Shown here: piece after piece, positions 1 through 9,304 of the stretch
Numbering within the stretch: position 1 is the stretch's first letter
Layout of the letters: each line of letters opens with the position of its first letter
Source of the DNA: Muricoccus roseus
GTDB lineage: Bacteria; Pseudomonadota; Alphaproteobacteria; Acetobacterales; Acetobacteraceae
NCBI RefSeq assembly: GCF_900141905.1
Contig: NZ_FQZF01000002.1
Coordinates: forward strand, 419,091 to 483,090
Length of the DNA stretch: 64,000 bases
Direction of reading: 5' to 3'
Made by a program: the position numbers and the translations under genes
The notes under the pieces: model-generated
Database searches by the model: none
Told to the model about the DNA's origin: nothing
Seen by the model: the letters and a program-made list of their open reading frames with translations, nothing else

Positions 1-19
1 TTCTGTTCTCGTATGTTGC

Positions 20-272
20 TCCGTCCCCGGGGAGAGGATGAAGGAACTCTTCCTCTTCCCGGACCGGTCGAAGGCAGCGCCTTCGACCCATCTTCTTCTT
101 CTAGAAGTTTGGAATCACTGGGCGGACGGTGCGCCTCGGGTCACCGACCCGAGGCGACTGCAAGTGCAGGAAGAAGCACCCTCAACCGCGGACCCCTTCG
201 ATCAGGGTATCCACGGCAGTCCGATGGGGTTCCAAGGGCCTCAGGCCCTTGGCGGGTGAGGGCGGAGCCCTT
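20..272 (+). repeat. Structured interspersed repeat, copy A
   Basis: This is one of three related copies in the window (others at 38243-38480 and 54527-54764), all in the same orientation. It is the most diverged and is about 15 bp longer. It keeps the same order of inverted repeats: an imperfect purine/pyrimidine stem near 30-60, GCCTCGGGTC/GACCCGAGGC at 133-155, CCAAGGGCC/GGCCCTTGG near 231-251 and GAGGGC/GCCC at its end. The second stem differs from the other copies at two base pairs, and both changes are compensated. No credible gene lies inside it; the open frames that cross it are not conserved between copies. Its boundaries are set by where similarity to the other copies fades. No transposase is nearby. 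Confidence 0.85.
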
Positions 273-380
273 TCTGCAAACACCGGACAGCTCAGAACCG
301 CCACAGGACGGTGCGAAGAACCAGCGCAACGCGGTGTCGCCTCGGCCGTTCAGCGGACGGATCGGGAAGGAGCCACCTCC

Positions 381-569
381 ATGATGCGTTGGGCGCTTGG
401 CCTCGCCATTCTCTTCGCGCTGCTCGCCCTGCTGGCGCGCATCCTGCAGTTCGGCTTTTCCGTGGCTCTGCTGGTCGTGGCGGGTGTCGCCCTGCTGGCC
501 GCCATCGGAACGGCGGTCGCCGGGCGCACGACGGCCCGCTCGGGGCCGCCGGACACCACGCCGCGATAG
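381..569 (+). CDS. Small hydrophobic membrane protein
   Basis: A 62-residue protein whose first 47 residues are almost entirely hydrophobic, consistent with two short membrane segments separated by an Arg-Ile-Leu-Gln turn, followed by a polar Arg/Thr/Pro tail. An AAGGAG ribosome-binding site lies about 8 bases before the ATG, which supports translation. The stop abuts the 3' end of the opposite-strand TctC gene. I do not recognise a family and assign no function. It lies about 100 bases after repeat copy A. Confidence 0.6.
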   Translation: MMRWALGLAILFALLALLARILQFGFSVALLVVAGVALLAAIGTAVAGRTTARSGPPDTTPR

Positions 570-1538
570 CTATTCCAGGCTGATCCGCGCCTCCCGTACC
601 AGCGTGGCCATGCTGGTGCGCCCCTCGCGCACGAAGCGCGCGAATTCGGCGGGCGAGGAGCCGACGGGCACCGCGACGAGCTGTTCGAGCCGGGCCTTCA
701 CCTCCGGGTCTGCCAGTGCGGCCGTCACGGCGCCATGCAGCCGTTCCGCGACGCCGGTCGGCGTGCCGGCCGGGGCGAAAAGCGCGCACCATTCGGCGAT
801 CGTGAGGCCGGGCACCCCGGCCTCAGCGAAGGTGGGAACATCCGGCCGCGAGGCCAGGCGTGCCTCCGTGGCGACGGCAAGAAGCCGGGCTCGGCCGGAA
901 TCCGCAATTGGGCCGGCGGAAAGCGCCGTGATGAAGGCGCCGTCGAGCACTCCTGCCGCCAGGTCCCGTGCCGCGTCGGCCCCGCCGCGATAGGGCGCGT
1001 GCGTCACCTCGATCCCGGCGAGGCGCTGGAACTGCGCCAATGCCAGGTGGCCCGCCGTGGCGTTGCCCTGCGTCCCGATGTTCAGCGCCCCTGGCCGCGC
1101 TTTCGCCTGGGCGATGAAGTCAGCCACGTTGTGCGCCGGGTTCTCCGCCTTGACGGCCAGCACCTGGGGGAAGGTCGTGGCCAGGGTGATGGGCAGGAAG
1201 GCGGTCGTGTAGTCGAAGGACAGGCCTCGGAGCAGGCTGGGGTTCACGACATGCGAGGAGGCGTCCCAGAGCAGCGTGTGCCCGTCCGGCGCGGCCTGCG
1301 CCACCACGGCTCCGCCGTTCGAGCCGCTGCCCCCGGTCCGGTTCTCCACCACCACGCTCTGTCCCAGCCGGTCGCCGAGCCTCGGGGCCAGCACGCGCGC
1401 CACGCTGTCCGCCGCGCCGCCCGCGGCGAAGGCGACGATCAGGCGGATCGGGCGCTGGGGCCAGGCCGGCTGGGCCTTGGCCAGGCCGGGCAGGGCCAGC
1501 GCCCCTGCACCGTACAGCCACGCGCGACGATGGATCAT
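570..1538 (-). CDS. Tripartite tricarboxylate transporter substrate-binding protein (Bug/TctC family)
   Basis: A 322-residue periplasmic solute receptor of the Bug/TctC family. These bind small carboxylates or related compounds and normally feed a TctAB permease. The chosen start gives a basic N-terminus (MIHRRAW) and a short hydrophobic signal ending in AKAQ; an upstream in-frame start would add 20 non-signal residues. The hallmark WPQRPIRLIVAFAAGG opening is followed by the family pattern of VVVENRTG and a GNATAGHLAL segment. No tctA or tctB gene is adjacent, so it is an orphan receptor, as is common for this family. The ligand cannot be read from the sequence. Confidence 0.93.
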   Translation of the reverse strand: MIHRRAWLYGAGALALPGLAKAQPAWPQRPIRLIVAFAAGGAADSVARVLAPRLGDRLGQSVVVENRTGGSGSNGGAVVAQAAPDGHTLLWDASSHVVNPSLLRGLSFDYTTAFLPITLATTFPQVLAVKAENPAHNVADFIAQAKARPGALNIGTQGNATAGHLALAQFQRLAGIEVTHAPYRGGADAARDLAAGVLDGAFITALSAGPIADSGRARLLAVATEARLASRPDVPTFAEAGVPGLTIAEWCALFAPAGTPTGVAERLHGAVTAALADPEVKARLEQLVAVPVGSSPAEFARFVREGRTSMATLVREARISLE

Positions 1539-1681
1539 GCGACGGTTCCCTCTGCCCTTCGTTGCGCGGATGGAGGCGCCGGGGCCGGCCGGCGTCAAGC
1601 CCCGGGCCTCCCATCGGCGCTCTTGCGGTGCGTAACCCAGGCGCGCTTGATGCGTCCCCCTGTCCCCCCGGAGGCTCCTGC

Positions 1682-2515
1682 ATGCGCGTCACGGTCGTCC
1701 AGATGAATCCCGGCGCCGACAAGGCCGCCAACATCGCCCAGGCCAGCCGCCTGGCGGAGGGGGCCATCGCCGCGGACCGGCCCGACGTCATCGCCTTTCC
1801 CGAGATCTGGACCTGCCTGGGCGGGGACCGCGCCACGAAGCTGGCGGCCGCGGAGATGCTGCCCGAACCCGGTTCGAACGCGCGGGGTGGGGAGGCCTAT
1901 GAGGCCCTGCGCGCCATGGCCGTCGCCAACCGCATCCATGTCCATGGCGGCAGCATCGGGGAGCGGGTGGGGGACCGCCTGCGCAACACCAGCCTTCTCT
2001 TCGGGCCCGATGGGAAGGAGATCGCGCGCTACAGCAAGATCCACCTCTTCGACATCACCGCGCCGGATGGGACAGGCTATCGCGAGAGCGCCACCTATGA
2101 CGGCGGCAGCGCGGTCGTGACGGCTCCGGTCGGCGGCATCAGCTGTGGCCTGGCTATTTGCTACGACGTGCGCTTCCCCGAACTCTTCCTCTCCCTGCGC
2201 AAGGCCGGCGCGGAGCTGATCTTCCTGCCCGCCGCCTTCACCCTGCAGACGGGGAAGGATCATTGGGAGGTTCTGATCCGCGCCCGCGCGATCGAGACCC
2301 AGTGCTGGTTCGCGGCCCCCGCCTGCTGGGGCCAGCACATGGAGCCCAAGGGGCCGCGCCACACCTATGGGCATTCCCTTATCTGCGACCCCTGGGGCCA
2401 TGTCGTCGCCAAATGCTCGGACGGCACCGGCTGGGCCAGCGCGCGCGTCGATGCGGGGCTCACCGAGCGTGTCCGGCGCGACATGCCGGTGCTGGAGCAC
2501 AGGCGGCTCGCATGA
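1682..2515 (+). CDS. Carbon-nitrogen hydrolase (nitrilase superfamily, Nit/omega-amidase-like)
   Basis: A 277-residue cytoplasmic amidohydrolase with the nitrilase Glu-Lys-Cys triad visible: Glu in AFPEIW near residue 41, Lys in YSKIHLFD near 118 and Cys in [12 protein letters not shown] near 160. The sequence is closest in style to the Nit1/Nit2 branch, which hydrolyses omega-amides or deaminated glutathione, but the substrate is inferred. The start was placed at the ATG preceded by GGAGG, because the longer frame adds 40 Pro/Arg-rich residues typical of read-through into non-coding DNA. Its stop overlaps the NAD kinase start (ATGA), so the two genes are probably translationally coupled. Confidence 0.9.
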   Translation: MRVTVVQMNPGADKAANIAQASRLAEGAIAADRPDVIAFPEIWTCLGGDRATKLAAAEMLPEPGSNARGGEAYEALRAMAVANRIHVHGGSIGERVGDRLRNTSLLFGPDGKEIARYSKIHLFDITAPDGTGYRESATYDGGSAVVTAPVGGISCGLAICYDVRFPELFLSLRKAGAELIFLPAAFTLQTGKDHWEVLIRARAIETQCWFAAPACWGQHMEPKGPRHTYGHSLICDPWGHVVAKCSDGTGWASARVDAGLTERVRRDMPVLEHRRLA

Positions 2516-3339
2516 CCGCCGCCCTGCTGGGCGGCGCGCCCGACCCCGATGCGGTGCGGGAGCTGCCGGACGACCTGACCGGCCGGATCGCCTTCGTCGC
2601 CGCCGCCACGGAGGAAGCCGCCGCCGCCCGCAACCAGCTCGTCGCGCTGTATGGCGACGCGCCGGTGGATGACGCGGTGGTGGTGGTGGCCTTGGGCGGG
2701 GACGGCGCGATGCTCGAGACACAGCACCGCCTCCTCGGCAAGAACCTGCCGGTCTACGGCATGAACCGCGGCAGCGTCGGCTTCCTGATGAACGCCTACC
2801 GGGTGGAAGGCCTGTGGGACCGCCTCAAATCGGCGCAGGCCGCCTCTCTCCAGCCGCTGCGGATGCGGGCCACCGACGCGGCAGGGCAGGTGCATGAGGC
2901 GCTGGCGATCAACGAGGTCTCCCTCCTGCGGGAAACGCGTCAGGCCGCGAAGATCCGCATCCTGGTCGATGGCAAGGAGCGCATGGCGGAGCTGATCTGC
3001 GACGGCATCCTCGTGGCCACCCCGGCCGGCAGCACGGCCTACAACCTCTCCGCCCATGGGCCGATCATCCCGCTGGGCACCAACCTCCTGGCCATGACTC
3101 CCATTTCCGCCTTCCGCCCGCGCCGGTGGCGGGGGGCGCTGCTGCCCGGCCATGCCGCCGTGGCCTTCGACATCCTGGAGGCCGAGAAGCGCCCCGTCGC
3201 CGCCGTAGCGGACTACACCGAGGTACGCGACGTCCGCCGCGTGGAGATCTGCGAGGACCTGGGCGTGCGCCTGACGATGCTCTTCGACCCCGACCACGGC
3301 CTGCCCGAGCGCATCCTGGCCGAGCAGTTCACGGTGTGA
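2512..3339 (+). CDS. nadK: NAD kinase
   Basis: A 275-residue enzyme that phosphorylates NAD to NADP. The diagnostic GGDG loop ([15 protein letters not shown]) is near residue 62. It is followed by [12 protein letters not shown], by an [19 protein letters not shown] segment near residue 180 and by the conserved C-terminal fold, all expected for bacterial NadK. The start is the ATG overlapping the preceding amidohydrolase stop. The 3' end overlaps the 3' end of the opposite-strand hydrolase by 11 bases. Length is close to the alphaproteobacterial norm of about 255 residues. Confidence 0.93.
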   Translation: MTAALLGGAPDPDAVRELPDDLTGRIAFVAAATEEAAAARNQLVALYGDAPVDDAVVVVALGGDGAMLETQHRLLGKNLPVYGMNRGSVGFLMNAYRVEGLWDRLKSAQAASLQPLRMRATDAAGQVHEALAINEVSLLRETRQAAKIRILVDGKERMAELICDGILVATPAGSTAYNLSAHGPIIPLGTNLLAMTPISAFRPRRWRGALLPGHAAVAFDILEAEKRPVAAVADYTEVRDVRRVEICEDLGVRLTMLFDPDHGLPERILAEQFTV

Positions 3340-4213
3340 GGAAGGGCTCCAGCGCCGCCAGCACCCCCTCCGGCGCCTCCTCGGCCAGGTAGTGCCCGCT
3401 CGTCACCGGCCTGCCGGTGATCGGCCCGTCGGCATAGTCCCGCCAGAGCTGCAAGGGCTGGTACCACTGCCCGATCTTTCCCTTGGAGCCCCAGAGCACG
3501 AGCATGGGGCAGCGCACCCGCACGCCGTCGCGGCGCGAGGCCCGGTCATGCTCCAGGTCGATCCCGGTGGCGGCGCGGTAATCCTCACAGATCGATTCGA
3601 CCGTGCCCTCCAGATGCAGCGCCGCGAGGTAGTCGGCCCGCGCCTCCGGATGGAAGAAGCCATCGTCCTTCGGCTCGCGCGAGGTGTGCAGGCGGAACCA
3701 GTCCTCCACGTCGCGGCGGATCATGCGCTCGGGCAGGGGATGCGGCTGGGCCAGGAAGAACCAGTGATAATAGCCCATGGCGAAGGCCATGTCGGTCCGC
3801 TCGAAATGCGCGAGGGTCGGGACGATATCCATCGTGCAGAGCCGTTCCACCCGCTCCGCATGGTCCAGCGCCAGCCGGTGCGCCACGCGCGCCCCGCGGT
3901 CATGGCTCACCACGCCGAAGCGCTCGAAGCCGAGCGCAGTCATCAGCGCGGCCATGTCCGCCGCCATCTCGCGCTTGGCGAAGGCCAGCGCCCCGTCGGA
4001 GACGGGCGGCTTGGTGCTGAAGCCGTAGCCTCGCAGGTCCGGGCAGATCACGGTGAAGCGCCGTGCCAGCACGGGCGCCACCTTGTGCCACATGCAATGC
4101 GTCTGCGGGTTGCCGTGCAGCAGGAGGAGCGGCGGTCCGCTGCCGCCGCGCCGGAAGCGCAGCGTGACGCCGTTCACCGCGCGGGTTTCGAGCGTGAAGC
4201 CCTCGAAGAACAT
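3329..4213 (-). CDS. Alpha/beta hydrolase, fluoroacetate/haloacetate dehalogenase-like
   Basis: A 294-residue alpha/beta-hydrolase. The oxyanion segment [10 protein letters not shown] is followed by an aspartate nucleophile in SHDRGARV (Asp105, Arg106, Arg109), an acid Asp129 in TMDI, HWFFLAQ (His150, Trp151), [13 protein letters not shown] (Tyr212) and the base His in [11 protein letters not shown]. These correspond one for one to the residues described for fluoroacetate dehalogenase (Asp110, Arg111, Arg114, Asp134, His155, Trp156, Tyr219, His280), so haloacetate dehalogenase activity is a specific prediction rather than a generic hydrolase call. An epoxide hydrolase is the main alternative. 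It sits divergent from a TctC receptor gene. Confidence 0.85.
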   Translation of the reverse strand: MFFEGFTLETRAVNGVTLRFRRGGSGPPLLLLHGNPQTHCMWHKVAPVLARRFTVICPDLRGYGFSTKPPVSDGALAFAKREMAADMAALMTALGFERFGVVSHDRGARVAHRLALDHAERVERLCTMDIVPTLAHFERTDMAFAMGYYHWFFLAQPHPLPERMIRRDVEDWFRLHTSREPKDDGFFHPEARADYLAALHLEGTVESICEDYRAATGIDLEHDRASRRDGVRVRCPMLVLWGSKGKIGQWYQPLQLWRDYADGPITGRPVTSGHYLAEEAPEGVLAALEPFLTP

Positions 4214-4407
4214 GCTGCCTCCCCGGAATCCTCCGGCGCATCCTGCGCCCGGATGCAGGCCACGTCAGCCTGCTACCGGCCATCCATGCCGGCGCCGCAG
4301 GGCGGAAGCCGCATGCGTACCGTTTCCCTGCCGCGCGATCCGTGTCATCGGTCGGGCAATCCCCCGCGCCCGGCGCGGCCATCACGAAAGGGAAGGGAGG
4401 TCCCCGC

Positions 4408-5385
4408 ATGATCACGCGACGCCAAGCGCTCGCCCTGTCCACCACGCTCGTCGCGCCGGCCGCCGCGCGCGCCCAGGCCGCCTGGTCGCCAGCCCGGCCT
4501 GTCGTGCTGGTCGTGCCCTATCCCGCGGGCGGCCCCACCGACGTGCTTGCCCGCCTGGTCGCGGGAGAGATGGCGAAGGACCTCGGCTCGCCCGTGGTGG
4601 TGGAGAATGTCGCGGGCGGCGGCGGCTCCATCGGGGCGCGCCGCGTCGCGACGGGGCCGGCGGACGGCACCTCCATCATGCTGGCCTCCAACCAGACCCA
4701 CGCCACCAACATCTCGCTGCTGCCCGACGGCGGCGGCTACGACCCGGTGCGCGACTTCACCCCGGTCGCCGGGCTGGCCGACCTCCAGCACATCCTCGTC
4801 CTGCGCCCGGACGTGCCGGCGAACAGCGTGGCGGAGCTGCTGGCGCTCGCCCGTGCCCAGCCGGGCAAGATCACCTGCGCCTCCACCGGCCAGGGCTCCG
4901 CCTCGCACCTGACCCTGGAGCTGTTCCGGGCAAAGACCGGGGTGGACATGGTGCATGTCCCGTATCGCGGCTCCTCGCCCATGCTGAACGACCTGCTGGG
5001 CGGGCATGTGCAGGTGAGCTTCGCCACCACCCCGACGGTGCTGGCCCAGGTGCAGAGCGGCAAGCTGCGGGCCCTGGCGGTCGCCTCGCCCCACCGCTCC
5101 CCGCATTTGCCGGAATTGCCGACCCTGGCCGAGGCCGGGGTATCGGGCGTCGAGGCGGATGCCTGGTTCGGCCTCTTCGCCCCCGCCGCCGTGCCCGCGC
5201 CCGCCCTGGCGCGGCTGCGGGAGCTGGCCCTGGCCGCCATCGCGCGGGAACCCGTGCGGGCGCGCACCACGGAGGTGGGCATGACCGTGAACGTGCGGAA
5301 CGCCGAGGCGATGGGTGCCTTCCTGAAGGAGGACATCGCGCGCTGGGCGGAGGTGATCCGCGTGGCGAATGTGAAGCCGGAATAG
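4408..5385 (+). CDS. Tripartite tricarboxylate transporter substrate-binding protein (Bug/TctC family)
   Basis: A 325-residue Bug-family periplasmic receptor. The ATG chosen has a GGGAGG ribosome-binding site 8 bases upstream and begins a signal peptide (MITRRQALALSTTLVAPAAA) with a twin-arginine-like RR and an ARAQ cleavage region. Family hallmarks follow: RPVVLVVPYPAGGPTD, VVVENVAGGGGS, a GQGSASHLTLELF ligand-binding segment and VPYRGSSPML. No TctA/TctB partner is adjacent. The gene ends 25 bases before a DenD-like dehydrogenase on the same strand, so a joint role in uptake and oxidation of a sugar acid is possible but inferred. Confidence 0.93.
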   Translation: MITRRQALALSTTLVAPAAARAQAAWSPARPVVLVVPYPAGGPTDVLARLVAGEMAKDLGSPVVVENVAGGGGSIGARRVATGPADGTSIMLASNQTHATNISLLPDGGGYDPVRDFTPVAGLADLQHILVLRPDVPANSVAELLALARAQPGKITCASTGQGSASHLTLELFRAKTGVDMVHVPYRGSSPMLNDLLGGHVQVSFATTPTVLAQVQSGKLRALAVASPHRSPHLPELPTLAEAGVSGVEADAWFGLFAPAAVPAPALARLRELALAAIAREPVRARTTEVGMTVNVRNAEAMGAFLKEDIARWAEVIRVANVKPE

Positions 5386-5410
5386 GCTCGGAACAGGCCC
5401 GGAATCGGCA

Positions 5411-6325
5411 GTGCGCGTTATCGTCACCGGGGCCGCTGGCTTTCTCGGCGGTGCGCTGGCGGCGATGCTCGCGGCCGATCCGCGCGTCACGGCGCTGACC
5501 GGGCTGGACCGCGCGATGCCGCCGCCCGGCACGTCGTTCCGGCCCATCCAGGGCGACATCGCCCGCTTCCCGGAGCTGGCGCCCGCCGCCGATGTTGTGG
5601 TCCACGCCGCCGCCATCACGAGCCAGGCGAGCGAAGCCGATCCCGAGGCCGCCTTCGCGATCAATGTGGAGGGCCTGCGCGCGGTGCTTCGCTGGGCCCG
5701 CGCGCAGCCGGCTCCGCCCCGCATCCTGCTGCTCTCCAGCATCGCCGTCTTCGGCCGCGGCGACCCGGTGGCGACCGAGGAGACGCCCCCGGAACCCCGC
5801 TCCACCTATGGCACCACCAAGGTGATCGCCGAGCGGCTGTTGCTGGACGCCGCCCGGCGGGGCGAGACGGACGGCGTCGTCCTGCGCCTGCCCGTCACCA
5901 TCATCCGCACGGCCCCGCGCACCGCACCCCCGGGTGCGGGATTCGTCTCCGACCTGATCGATTCGGCCCTGCGCGGCCGCGCCTTTACCGCTCCCCTGGC
6001 GCCCGGGCATGCCGTGCCCGTGGCATCGCTGGGCGCCTCGCTGGGCCTGGCGATTCGCGCCGCGCTGGGGCCCGTGCCAGCGCGGCTGCTCCACGTGCCC
6101 TCCCTGGCGGGCTCGGCGCAGGCTGCCCGCGACGCGCTGGAGCGCTGCGGCATCACGCCCCGCATCGCCTGCGTGCTCGATCCGGCCGTGGAGCGGCTCG
6201 TGGCCGGCTGGCCCGCCCGGCTCGGCACGCTGCATCCCGCCTTCTCGGAAGGGCTGGCCGATCCGGGGCTGGAGCCCATCATCCGCGCCCATGCGCGGCT
6301 CATCGGCGTGGCCCTGGCCGCCTAG
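5411..6325 (+). CDS. NAD-dependent epimerase/dehydratase family protein, D-erythronate dehydrogenase-like
   Basis: A 304-residue extended short-chain dehydrogenase. The Rossmann GxxGxxG (GAAGFLG) is at residues 7-13, a DVVVHAAA segment near 60 and the catalytic YxxxK (YGTTK) near residue 133. The overall pattern, including the SSIAVFG and LRLPVTIIRTAPRT segments, resembles DenD, which oxidises D-erythronate in sugar-acid catabolism. Other erythronate-pathway genes are not present here, so the substrate is inferred. It starts with GTG and follows a Bug-family receptor gene by 25 bases on the same strand, which is a plausible uptake-catabolism pair. A strong hairpin lies downstream. Confidence 0.85.
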   Translation: MRVIVTGAAGFLGGALAAMLAADPRVTALTGLDRAMPPPGTSFRPIQGDIARFPELAPAADVVVHAAAITSQASEADPEAAFAINVEGLRAVLRWARAQPAPPRILLLSSIAVFGRGDPVATEETPPEPRSTYGTTKVIAERLLLDAARRGETDGVVLRLPVTIIRTAPRTAPPGAGFVSDLIDSALRGRAFTAPLAPGHAVPVASLGASLGLAIRAALGPVPARLLHVPSLAGSAQAARDALERCGITPRIACVLDPAVERLVAGWPARLGTLHPAFSEGLADPGLEPIIRAHARLIGVALAA

Positions 6326-6355
6326 GGCCGCCCGGCAGCCGCCCCGGAACGAAAA

Positions 6356-6386
6356 GGGCCGCCGCCCCCAGGGGGAGCGGCGGCCC
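6356..6386 (-). terminator. Rho-independent terminator, acting mainly leftwards
   Basis: A perfect 10-bp inverted repeat GGGCCGCCGC/GCGGCGGCCC with an 11-base loop. Read on the minus strand the stem is followed by TTTTCGTT, so it should terminate transcription of the DUF6481 gene. It may also stop plus-strand read-through from the DenD-like gene, though there is no T-run on that side. Confidence 0.75.
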
Positions 6387-6410
6387 GAATCGGGTCGGCG
6401 ATGAAGTCGC

Positions 6411-6788
6411 TTACTTCTTGCCCTTCGCCCGTGCCTTGCGGGCCGCATAGCGGCGGTCGCGCTCGAGCTTCGCCTCGATCAGCGCCTGCTTCGCGGCCTC
6501 AGCCGCCTCGGCGGCCTCGCGGGCGAGCTCGGCCTGGCGGGCCTCCTCCTCGGCGATCAGCCGGAGGCGCTCGGCCTCCTGGCGGGCCTTCTCCTCCTCC
6601 TTCTGGCGGCGGCGCTCGGCTTCACGGGCCTCGCGGGCCTCGATGATCCGCCGGCGCTCCTCCTGCCGGGCCTGCACCGTCGGGTCATCCGCGGGCGGGC
6701 GCGACTTGAAGCGCTCGAGAAGGGCCTTCTTGGCCTCGAGAGAATTCTTGCTGCGGTCGTTGAAGTCAGTGCCCTTGAGGGTTCGCAT
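6411..6788 (-). CDS. DUF6481 family protein, charged coiled coil
   Basis: A 125-residue protein composed almost wholly of Ala, Glu, Arg, Lys and Gln in heptad-like order, predicting one long alpha-helical coiled coil from about residue 35 to the end, with a basic KARAKGKK tail. The N-terminal motif LKGTDFNDRSKNSLEAKKAL followed by LLERFKSRPPADDP matches my recollection of the DUF6481 family of small alphaproteobacterial proteins. The function is unknown. The ATG chosen is the one beginning this conserved motif; a longer frame would add 22 residues of low-complexity Arg/Pro sequence. A terminator follows. Confidence 0.75.
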   Translation of the reverse strand: MRTLKGTDFNDRSKNSLEAKKALLERFKSRPPADDPTVQARQEERRRIIEAREAREAERRRQKEEEKARQEAERLRLIAEEEARQAELAREAAEAAEAAKQALIEAKLERDRRYAARKARAKGKK

Positions 6789-6890
6789 CGTTGCTCTCTG
6801 CTGGGGTCCGGTGCCGGTCCTGTTCCGATGACTGGGAATCCGGTGGTGGGCCACGTCACGCGATAGGCGTCAGGTGGCACCGCGCACGCG

Positions 6891-6938
6891 AAAAAGAAAG
6901 CCCGGAAAGCCACGGCCTGAGCCAGGGGCCTTCCGGGC
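6891..6938 (-). terminator. Rho-independent terminator of the trxB-lysR transcript
   Basis: An 8-bp stem GCCCGGAA/TTCCGGGC (6900-6907 with 6931-6938). On the minus strand it is followed by TTTCTTTTTC, a clear U-rich tail. It lies about 170 bases beyond the lysR stop. The remainder of the 323-base gap between the DUF6481 gene and lysR (6789-7111) holds no convincing gene. Confidence 0.8.
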
Positions 6939-7111
6939 AAGTGCATACAGGGAGGCTTCACGTCTGGGAGACGCGGGGGTCCGGAGACCCCGGTCCGGAT
7001 CAATCACCGAACGGGAGCGAGGTTATTCCCCGTTTTCCCATGCGCGGCGTGCCAAGATCGTCCATCCGCTATGCGGGAGCCGCATGACGCAGCGCAGCAC
7101 GGAACGGATGG

Positions 7112-8002
7112 TCACCCGACCGAGGCCAACTCCGCCACGAGGAAGTCGCGGAACACGGCCACTCGCTTCGAGTTCCGCATCTCCTCCGGATAGACGAAAT
7201 AGGCCTCGATCTTGGGCGTCTTCAACTCGGGCAGCACCTGCACCAGCTCCGCCAGGTCCTCGCCCATGTAGTCGGGCAGGGCGGCTAGGCCGAGGCCCGA
7301 GCGCACGGCCCGCAGCATGGCCGGAAGCGAGTTAACCTCCACCGCAGCCCGGCGCGGAGAGCCAGGGCGGCGTCCGGCCTCGGCCAGCCAGTTAATGTCG
7401 TCCACTGGCGGGTGGTAGTCGCCATAGATGATCAGCCGGTGGGCATCGAGGTCCTCCGCCCGCTGGGGGATGCCAGCCGTGCGCAGGTAGTCGGCCGACC
7501 CCACCACCTTCCAGCCGAAGGTGGCGATATGCCGCTGGATCAGATCCGGCTGGCGGGGCGGGTGCATGCGGATCGCCAGATCCGCCTCGCGCATCGCGAG
7601 GTCCAGCTCCGTGTCGTCCAGCAGCAGCGTCACCGTGACCTCGGGGTGGAGCGTCAGGAACTTCTCCAGCCGGGGGGCGAGCCAGGTGGAGCCAAAGCCC
7701 GTGGTGGTGGTCACCTTCAGCCGCCCGGCCGCGCGCTCCCGACTCTCGGTCAGCAGTGCCTCGGTCATGGCCAGCTTGGCGAAGACCTCCCGCACCGTCT
7801 TGTTCAGCGTCTCGCCCTGCTCGGTCAGGATCAGGCCGCGGGCGTGCCGGTGGAAGAGCGGCACGGCCAGGCTCTCCTCCAGCGCCTGGATCTGGCGGGA
7901 GACGGCGGATTGGCTGAGGTTCAGCGTGTCCCCGGCATGGGTGAAGGATCCGGCCTCGGCCACCGCGTGGAAGACGCGCAGCTTATCCCAGTCGAGTGGC
8001 AT
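7112..8002 (-). CDS. LysR family transcriptional regulator
   Basis: A 296-residue LysR-type regulator. The N-terminal winged HTH spans about residues 5-65 (LRVFHAVAEAGSFTHAGDTL, SQSAVSRQIQALEESL, LFHRHARGLILTEQG), followed by a substrate-binding domain with GRLKVTTTTGFGSTWLAPRL and a GLGLAALPDYMGEDL segment. Its ATG overlaps the trxB stop by one base (TGATG), so it is translationally coupled to trxB. The linkage suggests redox or amino-acid-related control, but the target and inducer cannot be read from the sequence. Confidence 0.92.
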   Translation of the reverse strand: MPLDWDKLRVFHAVAEAGSFTHAGDTLNLSQSAVSRQIQALEESLAVPLFHRHARGLILTEQGETLNKTVREVFAKLAMTEALLTESRERAAGRLKVTTTTGFGSTWLAPRLEKFLTLHPEVTVTLLLDDTELDLAMREADLAIRMHPPRQPDLIQRHIATFGWKVVGSADYLRTAGIPQRAEDLDAHRLIIYGDYHPPVDDINWLAEAGRRPGSPRRAAVEVNSLPAMLRAVRSGLGLAALPDYMGEDLAELVQVLPELKTPKIEAYFVYPEEMRNSKRVAVFRDFLVAELASVG

Positions 8003-8997
8003 CAGACGCTCACCGAATCATAGGCAGCGGGGGAGGGGGCATCATCCGGGATATGGGCGAGCCATTTCTCGGCATCGAGCGCCGCCATGCAGCCGCTGCC
8101 GGCTGCCGTCACGGCCTGACGATAGATGCGGTCCTGCACGTCGCCCGCGGCGAAGACGCCGGGGATGCTGGTCCGGGCCGAACCCGGCTCGGTCACGATG
8201 TAGCCGTCCTCGTCGGTCTTGAGCTGGCCGCGGAACAGGCCCGTCGCGGGGTCGTGGCCGATGGCCACGAACATGCCGTGCACCGGCAGCTCGTAATGGC
8301 CGCCGCCCAGCAGGTCCCGCAGCTTCAGCGCCCGCAGGGCGCGGAATTGCCCCTCGGTGGCCAGCGCCTCCTCCACCACCGTGTTCCAGATGATCGAGAT
8401 CTTCGGGTGCTTGAACAGCCGCTCCTGCATGATCCGCTCAGCCCGCAGGCTGTCGCGCCGGTGGATCAGCGTGACCTTGGAGGCCAGCCCGGCGAGGTAG
8501 AGGGCTTCCTCCACCGCCGAATTGCCGCCGCCGATCACCGCCACTTCCTTTCCCCGGAAGAAGAAGCCGTCGCAGGTGGCGCAGGCGGAAACGCCGAAGC
8601 CCGAGAGTTCCTTCTCCCCGGGAATGCCGAGCCAGCGCGCCTGGGCGCCGGTGGCGATCACCATCGCGGAGCACTCATAGGCATCGCCGGAATCGCCCAG
8701 GGCGCGGAAGGGTCGGGCGGCCAGCTCCACGCTGGTCACCACGTCCTGGATGATGCGCGTGCCGACATGCTCGGCCTGGGCGCGCATCTGGTCCATCAGC
8801 CAGGGGCCCTGGACGGCGGTGGCGAAGCCGGGAAAATTCTCGACATCGGTCGTGATGGTCAGCTGACCGCCGGGCTGCAGCCCCGCGACGAGAATCGGCT
8901 CCAGACCGGCACGCGCCGCGTAAATCGCGGCGGTGTAGCCGGCCGGCCCGGCCCCGAGGATCAGCAGTCGCGTACGGTGGGTCTCGGCCACGTCCAT
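8002..8997 (-). CDS. trxB: Thioredoxin-disulfide reductase
   Basis: A 331-residue flavoprotein that reduces thioredoxin with NADPH. The FAD dinucleotide motif GAGPAGYTAAIYAARAGL is near the N-terminus, the redox-active CATC is near residue 140 (SACATCDGFFF), the NADPH motif GGGNSAVEEALYL follows and the C-terminal FAD motif GVFAAGDVQDRIYRQAVTAA is present. The start chosen (MDVAETHRTRLLILG) matches the family; the open frame extends 27 codons further without homology-like sequence. It forms a two-gene operon with lysR and is divergent from an Lrp-family gene. Confidence 0.97.
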   Translation of the reverse strand: MDVAETHRTRLLILGAGPAGYTAAIYAARAGLEPILVAGLQPGGQLTITTDVENFPGFATAVQGPWLMDQMRAQAEHVGTRIIQDVVTSVELAARPFRALGDSGDAYECSAMVIATGAQARWLGIPGEKELSGFGVSACATCDGFFFRGKEVAVIGGGNSAVEEALYLAGLASKVTLIHRRDSLRAERIMQERLFKHPKISIIWNTVVEEALATEGQFRALRALKLRDLLGGGHYELPVHGMFVAIGHDPATGLFRGQLKTDEDGYIVTEPGSARTSIPGVFAAGDVQDRIYRQAVTAAGSGCMAALDAEKWLAHIPDDAPSPAAYDSVSV

Positions 8998-9304
8998 GTT
9001 CCAAGTGCAGTGCAGAGTCGTCACCGCACCATATCGGGCGGCGCGCCGCGATGCACCACCCCACCCTTGAAGCCGCACCCCGGTCCGGAGGATAGTCCGC
9101 CAGCCCCGGGCTTTCTCTTCGGTACACCGGGCAGGCCGGTCGCATGGGTTTTCTTGCGCCGGACGGCTCCGCGGCTTGCCCGATCCCTCCTAAAGGGGCG
9201 GGCAGTGCGTGATCGTCCGTGTGCGAGGGCCCTGTCCGGTCTCCTCGTGCCGAGAGCCAGCCCCTGTGCGCCCAGACCCGAACGGCCCGAGAGAAGACCC
9301 ACCC

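Noticed and set aside
13..384. Open frames crossing repeat copy A
   Set aside because: The reading frames are not preserved in copies B and C, while the hairpins are; they are not treated as genes.
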